A stretch of DNA of 64,000 bases from Bacillota bacterium. Its GTDB lineage: Bacteria; Bacillota; Clostridia; Peptostreptococcales; Anaerovoracaceae. The stretch lies in assembly GCA_017442785.1 (NCBI GenBank), contig JAFRZB010000015.1, positions 33,873-97,872 of the forward strand. Direction: 5' to 3'. Shown here piece by piece: positions 15,279-23,732 of the stretch; the stretch's first letter is position 1, and each line of letters opens with the position of its first letter. The notes beneath the pieces were generated by a model. The model made no database searches and was not told where the DNA came from. It saw nothing but the letters and a program-made list of their open reading frames with translations. A program made the translations under genes and the position numbers.

Positions 15279-16589
15279 TTACATCGTAACGCCGAGTATT
15301 GTAAGGATGATGCCGCCGACCACTACGCCGATAAGGCATACTACCAGCTGGCCGGTAACAAGTCTCTTCGCCTGGGATTCGTCGCGGTTCATACCCATGA
15401 ACACAGCGCCGCCGGTGCTGAACGGGGACATTCCGGTAAAGTGAGCGCCCAGAACAGCAGCAAGGAAGAGTACCATAGCGTTCAGCGCTCCGCCGGAAGA
15501 CTGTACCAGCTGCGGTACGATAGGAGCCACCATCGGGAATACGACGGTGATGCCTCCGGAGAAGGAAGACAGGAACGCACCGAGCAGACACATGAAGAAC
15601 GGCAGCAGCCAGTTGGGAATGGTAGCCGTGAGCCAGTCGGAGATGATCTTGATGGCGCCGGCCTTAACGCCTACGCTCATAAGCATGGATATACCGGCCA
15701 GAAGGAGAAGCGTGTTCCACGGGCACTTGTTGATGACCTCTCTGGGGTTGGCCAGCTTGAGGAAGTGAGCGATTATGAATCCTATAAGGCACAGCACCTG
15801 GATGTCGCAGAAGCCGGAAAGAGACTTCATGAATGCTCCGCCTATCTTCCAGGTAACGAGCATGCCGGGTACTACAGCGAAGAATACCACAACGAGTATA
15901 AGGGTAAGTGTTCCCTTCTGTTCTCTTGTAAAGGGCGCGGGCTGCTCCATTCCGACGATCTCTTTTACTCTATAGCCCTTCCAGATGAAGAAGCAGAGGA
16001 CCATAACAAGAATGGATATAACAACACTGAGTCCGAAGATGCTCCAGGTATAACCCATAGCATCCGCCTCATAACCGTTAGAAGCAATGGTGGATTCGAT
16101 GATGGCTCCGGAAGCGCCCCAGCGGATGAATGAACCTGCGTTGCAGGAATAGCCAAGGGATGCGCAGATGAGCGGATCCACACCGGACGGAACTGCGATG
16201 GTGAAGCCCATTACAGCAAGGATAGCGCCAGCGGCCGGGGGTACGCAGCCGAGGATTCCGAGAGCGAAACCGATGACCATGAGCATGAATACGAGCATGT
16301 ACGGTCTTTTTCTCGTCGCGTACAACATCTTTTTAGCGATCGCTTCCATCGTGCCGTTTACTACACCTACGCCGAAGAACAGCGACAGTGACAGGACCTG
16401 GAAGAAAACGCTTGTCGGAAACATCGCGATGACTTCTTTCACGCGAAGCTTCATGAAAAGCACGCCGATGATGAATGCGAACACCATGGCGGAGATGCCC
16501 ATCTGCAGGTTGAACTTGTAGCTGAGGAAGATAGCCAGAGCTACGCCCACCAGACAGAGGATCACGATTGTGCCATTAACAGCTTCCAT
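15279..16589 (-). CDS. MatC-like dicarboxylate/anion carrier
   Basis: The 436-residue integral membrane protein has about 11-12 hydrophobic segments. Its N-terminal half (MFPTSVFFQVLSLSLFFGVGVVNGTMEAIAK) resembles the MatC/ion-transporter superfamily. It probably imports a carboxylate across the cytoplasmic membrane. An ATG at 16589 with AGGAGG 8 bases upstream is preferred to one 45 bases earlier. It follows the glycyl-radical activase gene by 41 bases, so it likely supplies the substrate of that enzyme. The substrate cannot be read from the sequence, but a small organic anion is most plausible. Confidence 0.82.
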   Translation of the reverse strand: MEAVNGTIVILCLVGVALAIFLSYKFNLQMGISAMVFAFIIGVLFMKLRVKEVIAMFPTSVFFQVLSLSLFFGVGVVNGTMEAIAKKMLYATRKRPYMLVFMLMVIGFALGILGCVPPAAGAILAVMGFTIAVPSGVDPLICASLGYSCNAGSFIRWGASGAIIESTIASNGYEADAMGYTWSIFGLSVVISILVMVLCFFIWKGYRVKEIVGMEQPAPFTREQKGTLTLILVVVFFAVVPGMLVTWKIGGAFMKSLSGFCDIQVLCLIGFIIAHFLKLANPREVINKCPWNTLLLLAGISMLMSVGVKAGAIKIISDWLTATIPNWLLPFFMCLLGAFLSSFSGGITVVFPMVAPIVPQLVQSSGGALNAMVLFLAAVLGAHFTGMSPFSTGGAVFMGMNRDESQAKRLVTGQLVVCLIGVVVGGIILTILGVTM

Positions 16590-16630
16590 TTTTAAAACCT
16601 CCTGGAATCGTAATGATGATTGCGCGGCCT

Positions 16631-17539
16631 TCAATGCATAGTGCAGTCAAGACCAGATTCAGTGAATATACGTTTATAACTCTCTTTCTGTTCTGCAGTG
16701 GGAGAGGAAACGTCTGTGAGCAGGTACGGCATGTCGAGCATCTTGTACTTGCCCAGGCCGAACCTGTGGTAAGGAAGAAGGTCCACGTGCAGCGACGGAT
16801 CCAGATCCTTTACGAACCGGGCTGTTGCCGCAAGGTCTTCTTCCGAGTCGTTGTACCCCGGAATGACCGGGATGCGTATGAATATCTTTACCGGATACTC
16901 ATGGATAAGCTTAAGATTCTGAAGTATCAGCTCATTGCCGAAGCCTGTGTATTCCCTGTGCTTTTCACTGTCCATGTGCTTAAGGTCGTAGAGCACAAGG
17001 TCCGTAAACGGCAGGACCTTTTTTATGTTCTCCGAGGGGAACTGTCCGCAGGTGTCAAGGGTAGTGTGTATCCCCTGCTCTTTACACCTTCTGAAGAGCT
17101 CCGCAACGAAGTCGGCCTGGAGCATGCATTCTCCTCCGGAACAGGTGACCCCTCCGCCGGAGCTTTCGTAAAATCCTTTATCCTTCATGACTTCTTCAAA
17201 GACCTTATCTATGGTCTTCTCTTCACCGTAGAAGAACATGGCATGAGACGGGCAGACGTTTACGCAGGTGCCGCAGGAAACACATTTGCTGCGGTCTATG
17301 CTTACGGCGCCTTCCTTAACGCTGAGAGCTTCCTGAGGGCAGTTTCTGATGCAGTATCCGCATTTGACGCATATCGGCGCCCTGTGCGCCAGCTGCCTTG
17401 TTCCCTTCTGAGACTCGGGGTTGGCACACCACAGGCACTTCAGGGGGCAGCCCTGGAGGAATACCGTAGTCCTCACTCCGGGGCCGTCCTCGGTTGAAAA
17501 ATGCTGTATATTGAATACTTGTCCGGTTAGCTGAGACAT
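16631..17539 (-). CDS. Glycyl-radical enzyme activase (radical SAM)
   Basis: The 302-residue protein has the radical SAM motif CPLKCLWC (Cys31, 35, 38) and an inserted two-cluster ferredoxin domain: CVKCGYCIRNCP (Cys57-67) and CVSCGTCVNVCP (Cys86-96). This layout is typical of activases for glycyl radical eliminases and decarboxylases, whereas PFL-activating enzyme lacks the insert. YESSGGGVTCSGGE is the SAM-binding loop. It abstracts a hydrogen from the Gly796 of the enzyme encoded 9 bases upstream. The pair is translated together and functions only without oxygen. Confidence 0.93.
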   Translation of the reverse strand: MSQLTGQVFNIQHFSTEDGPGVRTTVFLQGCPLKCLWCANPESQKGTRQLAHRAPICVKCGYCIRNCPQEALSVKEGAVSIDRSKCVSCGTCVNVCPSHAMFFYGEEKTIDKVFEEVMKDKGFYESSGGGVTCSGGECMLQADFVAELFRRCKEQGIHTTLDTCGQFPSENIKKVLPFTDLVLYDLKHMDSEKHREYTGFGNELILQNLKLIHEYPVKIFIRIPVIPGYNDSEEDLAATARFVKDLDPSLHVDLLPYHRFGLGKYKMLDMPYLLTDVSSPTAEQKESYKRIFTESGLDCTMH

Positions 17540-17548
17540 CCTTTTCTC

Positions 17549-20011
17549 CTAGATAGCTTCGCTCGTTCTGGATATGATCTCGTTCCTGAGGCTCTTGGGC
17601 AGATCTACGAAGAATGCGCTGTATCCAGCGACGCGGACCATAAGGTTCGGGTGCTTTTCCGGGTGTTCGCTGGCTTCGACGAGCAGATCCTGGTCGATGA
17701 TGTTGATCTGGACGTGGAATCCGCCGTGTGTGAAGTACTCCTCGAGCATGGCGCCCAGGTTCTTTATGTTTTCAGGATTGTTGAACAGCCTCTTGTCGAA
17801 CTTCATGTTCATGAGAGCCGCGGTAGAGTTGTCGACGTGGACAGCCTTGGATGCGGAATTGAACACGCAGGTAGGACCGTGGGTGTCGCAGCCCTGGGAG
17901 GGCGAGCAGAAACCGTCAGCGATGGGTTCTCCGTCCTTGTGACCGCTGGGGAGCGGGCCTGTCCTCTTTCCGAAGGTAACGTGAGCCATGGCTCCGGACC
18001 TTCCGGCCCACAGCGGGGTTCCGAACGGGTTCTTTTCATTCCACATACGGTCCTGCAGCCATACTGAAAGATCCGTGAAGATCTGATCCGCGTAATCGTC
18101 GTCGTTTCCGTACTTAGGAGCAGCCTTGAGCATCGCTCTTTCATACTCGTAGCCCTCGAAGTTGTGATCCATTGCCTCTATGATGCGGTCAACGGTGAGC
18201 TTCCTGTCGTCGAATACGAGCTTCCTGATAGCAGTGAGAGAATCCGCTGCGTCCTGCAGTCCGCGGTCAGCCACGTGATACAGGAAGGAGGGATACCTTA
18301 CACCGCCAGCTCTGGCATCCATGCCCTTTTCGATGCAGTCACCCAGAAGAGCGGACAGATACGGGGTGTGGAAGCTGTTGATGTCTACGTATGCAGAGAC
18401 TCTTGCTGCCTTTGCCATCATAGTGATGAGGTAGTCGAACTGAGCCTTGAAAGCATTTACGAAATCCTCGATGCTGCTGAAGTTCCTGGGATCTCCGGTG
18501 TGCGGTCCGATCTGAACGCCGGTCTTGGGGTCCCTGCCGTCGTACATCACGTACTCCATGATCTTTGCGAGGTTGATGTAGTTGATGCCAAGAGATCCGC
18601 CGTGCGTGGAATATCCGCCGATAAGTGATCCCGCGCAGCCAAGAGCGCTCCAGTTGCGGGCGTCTTCTATGGTTATTCCCCTCTTAAGGAAGCCGGGGAT
18701 ACGAGTCTCGTCGCTCATGTAGGCGGGGTTGCCGTCTCCTCTGCGGACGTTTACTTCTATGGCTTTGTACCATACGCGCTTATCTATGTTCTTGTGATAG
18801 CGGACGTAGATAGGCGGCTGGGGCAGGTTGACCTGAGCCTGGCACTCAAGGATGAGATAGGACAGCTCGTTGGAAGCGTCCCTGCCGTCAGCGGTCTGAC
18901 CGCAGATAGTGGTCGCCTGCAGAGTCGTGCCGGGGATGTTGTTCTTTTCGTAGTTGTTCTTAACTACGCAGATCTCGTTGATCTTTACAAGCACCAGCGC
19001 GAACAGTTCCGCTGCGTCCTGACGGGAGAGGCTGCCCTTAATGACATCTTTCTCGTACATCGGGTACAGATACTGGTCTATGCGGCTGGGAGACTCGGCC
19101 TGGAAGGAGCATTCCAGGTTCTCGCAAAGGTGGGTGAACCAGAATGACTGGCAGGCTTCGTGGAAGTTCCTGGCCGGCTTTGCCGGAACGTGCTCGCATA
19201 CCTCGGCTATCTTAAGGAGCTCGGCCTTTCTGACAGGATCAGCCTCAGTCTCAGCCATCTGCTTTGCCAGCTCTGCGTGGCGCTTTGCAAATGTGATCGC
19301 GCCTTCCAGCGCGTAGATCACGCCAGTATAGAAATTGTATTTTTCGTTGTCGGACTTCGGATCTGCCGTGAAATCCAGACTGTCTCTTAAGGTCCTTGCT
19401 TCTTCGATGATGCTTTCAAGTCCTCTGTCTATTACCCAGCCGTAGTTTACGTTCTTGGCTCCGGGAGGCATTCCGGCCTTTCCGCCGTTGATGAGGCCCG
19501 ATCTGTCCCACTCTCTGATCCAGGGGAACATGGAATCGTTGTTCTTGAGGACCTGGTCGGAAGTGGATCTGCCCTTCCAGTACTCCGCACACTCTTTAAG
19601 GATCTTTCTTTCTTCCAGGCTGATGGCTCCGGACTTGGTCTCGTCATAGTCAGTGGTAACGCCTTCGAAGCTCTTGAGCGCGTCGATGGCGACCTGGGGA
19701 TTGTAATCCAGGCACGGAGATGCGCCTAAGAGATACTTGGACTGGGAGCCTACGATGAGCTCGCCTTCGTGGATGCTTACCGGATTCTTTTCCATGATAG
19801 CCTTGAAGAGCTTTCCTCTTCTGATGTCGAGCGGCTCACCGTCTGTTTCCTTCCAGGACTCGGTGACTATCTGTGCTCTTTCTACAGCGATATGCTCGAC
19901 CGCTTCCTGACGGTCCTTGAGACGCTTTGCCACTCTCGGCGTGATGGCGTTGACTGCATCACATGCAGCAGTGTCTATCGGATTCTCGTAGATGGTCCTT
20001 ACATTTTCCAT
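17549..20011 (-). CDS. Glycyl radical enzyme of unassigned subclass (GCAGS active site)
   Basis: The 820-residue protein has the PFL-like fold. The glycyl radical site is intact (VRVAGYSAFF, Gly796), and the catalytic Cys is Cys459 in ALGCAGSLIGGYS. In most characterised C-N, C-O, C-S and C-C eliminases of this family the Cys is followed by Val-Glu-Pro, and the Glu is a base. Here the matching residues are Ala-Gly-Ser, so the standard eliminase base is absent. It is unlike PFL, which has CCVSP. The start is ATG 20011, with AAGGAG 7 bases upstream, chosen over one 39 bases earlier. It heads a six-gene operon with activase, carrier, CapA-like protein, dehydrogenase and cupin, and faces a LysR gene. 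The substrate is unknown. Confidence 0.93.
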   Translation of the reverse strand: MENVRTIYENPIDTAACDAVNAITPRVAKRLKDRQEAVEHIAVERAQIVTESWKETDGEPLDIRRGKLFKAIMEKNPVSIHEGELIVGSQSKYLLGASPCLDYNPQVAIDALKSFEGVTTDYDETKSGAISLEERKILKECAEYWKGRSTSDQVLKNNDSMFPWIREWDRSGLINGGKAGMPPGAKNVNYGWVIDRGLESIIEEARTLRDSLDFTADPKSDNEKYNFYTGVIYALEGAITFAKRHAELAKQMAETEADPVRKAELLKIAEVCEHVPAKPARNFHEACQSFWFTHLCENLECSFQAESPSRIDQYLYPMYEKDVIKGSLSRQDAAELFALVLVKINEICVVKNNYEKNNIPGTTLQATTICGQTADGRDASNELSYLILECQAQVNLPQPPIYVRYHKNIDKRVWYKAIEVNVRRGDGNPAYMSDETRIPGFLKRGITIEDARNWSALGCAGSLIGGYSTHGGSLGINYINLAKIMEYVMYDGRDPKTGVQIGPHTGDPRNFSSIEDFVNAFKAQFDYLITMMAKAARVSAYVDINSFHTPYLSALLGDCIEKGMDARAGGVRYPSFLYHVADRGLQDAADSLTAIRKLVFDDRKLTVDRIIEAMDHNFEGYEYERAMLKAAPKYGNDDDYADQIFTDLSVWLQDRMWNEKNPFGTPLWAGRSGAMAHVTFGKRTGPLPSGHKDGEPIADGFCSPSQGCDTHGPTCVFNSASKAVHVDNSTAALMNMKFDKRLFNNPENIKNLGAMLEEYFTHGGFHVQINIIDQDLLVEASEHPEKHPNLMVRVAGYSAFFVDLPKSLRNEIISRTSEAI

Positions 20012-20059
20012 TTTTATGCTCCTTTCCTTGAGATACGGAATTATTACCAAACTGCAAAT

Positions 20060-20089
20060 ATATTATTACTCAAGAGGGATGGATATCAA
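20060..20089 (-). promoter_or_regulatory. Candidate promoter of the glycyl-radical operon
   Basis: On the minus strand TTGATA (complement at 20084-20089), an 18-base spacer and TAATAT (complement at 20060-20065) lie about 50 bases before the ATG at 20011. This is the best match in an AT-rich region, so support is modest. Confidence 0.35.
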
Positions 20090-20161
20090 AATCCAAGATG
20101 CTGTATATATTTCCAATATAAAAATCAATACGTCAAATGGGCCCAATTTTCGGCATAATGA

Positions 20162-20279
20162 TGATCATTTAGTAAATCTATAGCAGAGTTTTTCTCCTTG
20201 ATCATCCGGATGCAGTCAGCATTGATTTTCATAACGGAAATGTTATAATGATCATGAAGATCTATCCCCGCGATCATGA
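20162..20279. promoter_or_regulatory. Repeated TGATCA-type sites in the LysR/glycyl-radical divergent region
   Basis: GATCAT occurs at 20163, 20200, 20250 and 20272, three of the four inside the palindrome TGATCA. The last two are direct repeats of GATCATGA exactly 22 bp apart, two helical turns. They flank the LysR promoter and are candidate binding sites for the divergent LysR protein. Confidence 0.4.
20222..20249 (+). promoter_or_regulatory. Promoter of the LysR gene
   Basis: TTGATT (20222-20227), 16-base spacer, TATAAT (20244-20249). The transcript would have a leader of about 50 bases with AAGAAGAGG 6 bases before the ATG at 20307. Confidence 0.65.
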
Positions 20280-20306
20280 TGAGAATATCCAAAGAAGAGG
20301 TACGCA

Positions 20307-21239
20307 ATGACTACTGAAGAGATAGCCCTTATCTGTGAGCTTCCCAATTACACAAGCTTTCTTGATGCATCGTATTACCTGCCCTATTCACCGTCTGTCA
20401 TCACCAAATACGTCTGCAGCGTTGAAGAAGAATTGGGAATAAAACTGTTCATACGCAGCAATAAATCCAGGACTCTTCAATTGTCAGATGAAGGGAAGGT
20501 CCTGATCGAATCATTCAACCGTGTAAATGACGACTGGTCCTACCTGAAAAAGCAGGTCGAGGACATAAAGACTGCAGAGCACCACAGCATTCGTATAGGG
20601 TCTCAGCCAAGATTCGGCAATATACATGAGCAGAAGATAATCACGGAATTCCTGTTCTGCAGCCCTCTGGCACAGGTCAGCATGACAAAATCCCCGGCTG
20701 ACGAGCTTATCAGGAATCTGGTCGCGGGAAAGCTCGATGCGGCCTTCATAACCTTTAACAAGTCTCTTGATCTTGACGATTATTTTGCGGCGCACGGAGA
20801 TAAGATCCTTGCAATCCACATAGCAAGTGAAAACGAGATGTATACGGGGATCTCCGAGAAATACTTCAGAGGGCAAAATGAGGTGTGCCTTAATGATCTG
20901 AAAGATTTTACATTCGCGTTTCCTTTTCCCAACGAAAACGATATTCAGAGCGCTCGTGCCGCTCAGTCCTGGAAGTCGATAGCGGCAGAAAAAGGCATCG
21001 AGCTTAAATATATAAACCTTCAGGGATATGACAGCACGGTCTTTGAGATGGCCAGACAGAAAAAAATAGCCGTTACCACGACACGCGTGCCTTCGGCCAG
21101 TTATGAGGGTGTTAAATTCGTTAAGATATCAGACTGGACCGGAGGAACCAATCTTTACTTCCTGCACTGCCCGTCCAACAGGCACCCTGCCATAAGACAG
21201 CTCAAGCAGTGCGTGGAGGATTATCGGGATTCCCTGTAG
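20307..21239 (+). CDS. LysR family transcription regulator
   Basis: The 310-residue protein has an N-terminal winged HTH (about residues 5-65; YSPSVITKYVCSVEEELGIKLF) and a periplasmic-binding-like effector domain (about 90-300). It is divergent from the glycyl-radical operon with 295 bp between the starts, the normal arrangement for a LysR activator controlling its neighbour. The first helix (ALICELPNYTSFLDASYYLPYSPSVI) departs from the standard LysR opening. Base use is somewhat more AT-rich than that of neighbouring genes. The effector is probably the substrate or an intermediate of the operon. Its last 19 bases overlap the end of the opposite-strand Cys-rich gene. Confidence 0.88.
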   Translation: MTTEEIALICELPNYTSFLDASYYLPYSPSVITKYVCSVEEELGIKLFIRSNKSRTLQLSDEGKVLIESFNRVNDDWSYLKKQVEDIKTAEHHSIRIGSQPRFGNIHEQKIITEFLFCSPLAQVSMTKSPADELIRNLVAGKLDAAFITFNKSLDLDDYFAAHGDKILAIHIASENEMYTGISEKYFRGQNEVCLNDLKDFTFAFPFPNENDIQSARAAQSWKSIAAEKGIELKYINLQGYDSTVFEMARQKKIAVTTTRVPSASYEGVKFVKISDWTGGTNLYFLHCPSNRHPAIRQLKQCVEDYRDSL

Positions 21240-21370
21240 CTGCAGTCCTTTTCGCAGTCCCGGCAGCCGCAGCTGCAGCCGCCGTTCTTCTTCATCTTGA
21301 TGACTTTTCTTATCGCTGATGCAAAGCAGAGGACTATCGCAGCTATCAGGATAATATCTATAAGATCCAT
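21221..21370 (-). CDS. FeoB-associated Cys-rich small membrane protein
   Basis: This 49-residue product has one N-terminal membrane segment (LIDIILIAAIVLCFASAI), a short basic stretch (RKVIKMKKNGG) and a Cys-rich tail with the pattern CSCGCRDC then KDC. Such proteins are recurrent FeoB neighbours in Firmicutes and are proposed to bind iron at the membrane. GGAGGG lies 6 bases before the ATG, and the start is 9 bases after the feoB stop. Its 3' end overlaps the convergent LysR gene by 19 bases. Confidence 0.85.
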   Translation of the reverse strand: MDLIDIILIAAIVLCFASAIRKVIKMKKNGGCSCGCRDCEKDCSYRESR

Positions 21371-21379
21371 ACAGCCCTC

Positions 21380-23731
21380 CTATCCCAGGCCTAAGGCCAT
21401 GCCTATCAGTCTTACTATGAGCGCCGCCGCCCAGGCCACCGCGCACTGCCAGATGACCACGTACAAAGCGCTCTTCCTGCCGAGCTCCCTCCTGATGGAT
21501 GCTATCGCAGCCACGCATGGAGTATAGAGCAGGCTGAATGCCAGAAGCGATGCCGCTGCAAGAGGCGACATCACCGAGGATACCCCGCCCTGCGCTCCGA
21601 ACAGCACCTCGAGCACGGACACCACGCTCTCCTTTGCCATAAATCCGCTTATAAGTGACGTCACTATCTGCCAGCTGCCAAGGCCCAGAGGCCTGAAGAC
21701 CGGAGCAAGGATCCCGGCTATAGCTGCAAGTATGCTCTGTCCCGGATCTTCCACCAGATCGAACCTGAAATCGAAGCTCTTGAGGAACCAGACCACGATA
21801 GAAGCTATGAGTATCACCGAGAACGCCCTCTGCAAAAAGTCCTTGGCCTTCTCCCAGAGGAGCTGCAGTACGTTCTTTGCGCTCGGTATGCGGTAATTGG
21901 GCAGTTCCATAACGAAAGGCACGGCCTCCCCTTTGAACCAGGTCTTTTTATAGAGCAAAGCCACAAGTATGCCCACGATTATGCCGCCCAGGTACAGGCA
22001 TATCATCACGAGAGCCTTGTACCTTGCAAAGAACGCGTTTACGAAGAAAGCGTAGATCGGGAGCTTTGCGGTGCAGCTCATGAAAGGCGTAAGGAGTATA
22101 GTCATCCTGCGGTCCCGCTCGCTCGGAAGCGTCCTTGAGGACATCACCGCGGGCACCGTGCAGCCGAAGCCTATAAGCAGCGGCACTATGCTGCGCCCGG
22201 AAAGGCCCAGCTTTCTCAGGAGCTTATCCATGAAGAAAGCCACACGGGCTATGTAGCCGCTGTCCTCCAGAAGAGACAGGAAGAAGAACATAGTCACTAT
22301 AATGGGAAGGAAACTCAGGACGCTGCCCACGCCTTCGAAGATGCCGCCTATTATAAGCCCGTGCAGTATCTCGTTGACGCCTCCTGCAGTAAGGGCGTTG
22401 TCCACCACCACCGTAAGGGCATCCACTCCCCTTGCCAGAATATCCTGAAGGAAGGCTCCTATGACTCCGAACGTCAGGAAGAACACCAGGCCCATGACGA
22501 TGATGAACACCGGTATGGCTGTGTACTTTCCGGTAAGCAGGCTGTCGAGCTTCCTGCTCCTTGCGTGTTCCTTATTCTCGCGGGGCTTTATGACGCAGGC
22601 GCTGCAGACGTTCATTATGAAGGAAAAGCGCATGTCCGCCATGGCGGCGCTGCGGTCCAGGCCCCTCTCCTTTTCCATCTGGAGCGTGATGTGCTCCAGC
22701 ATCTCCTTCTCGTTCTGATCAAGGCCCAGCTGATCAATTATCAGCTGATCCCCTTCTATCACCTTGGACGCGGCAAAGCGCACCGGAAGACCGGCGGCCT
22801 TCGCGTGGTCGTCTATGAGGTGTATGACGGCGTGCAGGCACCTGTGCACTGCTCCGCCGTGGTCGCTCTCATCGCAGAAATCCTGCCTTGCGGGGCGCTC
22901 CTGATATTTGGCTATGTGCACGGCGTGTTCCACAAGTTCGCTTATGCCCTGGTTCCTGATGGCCGCGATAGGCACCACCGGGACTCCCAGCATGGACTCC
23001 ATGGTGTTCACGTCTATGGAACCTCCGTTGCCCGTCACCTCGTCCATCATGTTCAGGGCTATCACCATCGGTATGCCCATTTCAAGGAGCTGGATGGTAA
23101 GGTAGAGGTTCCTCTCTATGTTGGTGGCGTCGACGATGTTTATTATCGCCCTGGGCTTTTCCTTAAGGACGAAGTCCCTTGATACCAGCTCCTCGCTGGA
23201 ATACGGGGACATGGAGTATATGCCCGGAAGGTCGGTTATGAGGGTATCGTCCTGCCCTATGATAGCGCCGTCCTTCCTGTCCACGGTGACTCCCGGGAAG
23301 TTCCCCACGTGCTGCCTGGAACCGGTAAGCTGGTTGAACAGGGTGGTCTTCCCGCTGTTCTGGTTACCCACAAGGGCAAAGGTAAGGGTCGTACCCTCCG
23401 GAAGAGGATCTCCGCTGCCCTTGGGATGGAACCTTCCTCCTTCTCCGAGGCCCGGGTGCTCGTTCTTCCTGTCTGGGGTGCGGACCGCGCCGGAAGAAGA
23501 GCTTGCCTCGCACGGCTCCACGCCTATCTCCGCGGCGTCGTCCAGCCTTAAGGTGAGCTCGTAGCCGTGGATCATTATCTCCACGGGGTCCCCCATCGGG
23601 GCGTATTTAACGACAGTAACTTCCGCGCCGGGTATTATGCCCATGTCCAGGAAATGCTGGCGCAGAGCGCCGCTCCCCCCTACGGAAGTTACGGATGCAG
23701 TATTCCCTATTTTAAGGTCTTTAAGTGTCAT
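21380..23731 (-). CDS. feoB: FeoA-FeoB fusion, ferrous iron transporter
   Basis: The 783-residue protein begins with a FeoA SH3-like domain (residues about 1-72), then a low-complexity linker, then FeoB: G1 GNQNSGKTTLFN, switch GNFPGVTVDRK, G3 DLPGIYS, G4 NMMDE, and a membrane part with Gate motifs (PFMSCTAKLPIY; YTPCVAAIAS). It moves Fe(II) into the cytoplasm using a GTPase cytosolic domain. FeoA and FeoB are usually separate genes, but fusions occur in anaerobes. The ATG lies one base after the glpK stop with only a weak ribosome site, so translation is probably coupled to glpK. A Cys-rich partner follows. Confidence 0.95.
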   Translation of the reverse strand: MTLKDLKIGNTASVTSVGGSGALRQHFLDMGIIPGAEVTVVKYAPMGDPVEIMIHGYELTLRLDDAAEIGVEPCEASSSSGAVRTPDRKNEHPGLGEGGRFHPKGSGDPLPEGTTLTFALVGNQNSGKTTLFNQLTGSRQHVGNFPGVTVDRKDGAIIGQDDTLITDLPGIYSMSPYSSEELVSRDFVLKEKPRAIINIVDATNIERNLYLTIQLLEMGIPMVIALNMMDEVTGNGGSIDVNTMESMLGVPVVPIAAIRNQGISELVEHAVHIAKYQERPARQDFCDESDHGGAVHRCLHAVIHLIDDHAKAAGLPVRFAASKVIEGDQLIIDQLGLDQNEKEMLEHITLQMEKERGLDRSAAMADMRFSFIMNVCSACVIKPRENKEHARSRKLDSLLTGKYTAIPVFIIVMGLVFFLTFGVIGAFLQDILARGVDALTVVVDNALTAGGVNEILHGLIIGGIFEGVGSVLSFLPIIVTMFFFLSLLEDSGYIARVAFFMDKLLRKLGLSGRSIVPLLIGFGCTVPAVMSSRTLPSERDRRMTILLTPFMSCTAKLPIYAFFVNAFFARYKALVMICLYLGGIIVGILVALLYKKTWFKGEAVPFVMELPNYRIPSAKNVLQLLWEKAKDFLQRAFSVILIASIVVWFLKSFDFRFDLVEDPGQSILAAIAGILAPVFRPLGLGSWQIVTSLISGFMAKESVVSVLEVLFGAQGGVSSVMSPLAAASLLAFSLLYTPCVAAIASIRRELGRKSALYVVIWQCAVAWAAALIVRLIGMALGLG

Positions 23732-23732
23732 T

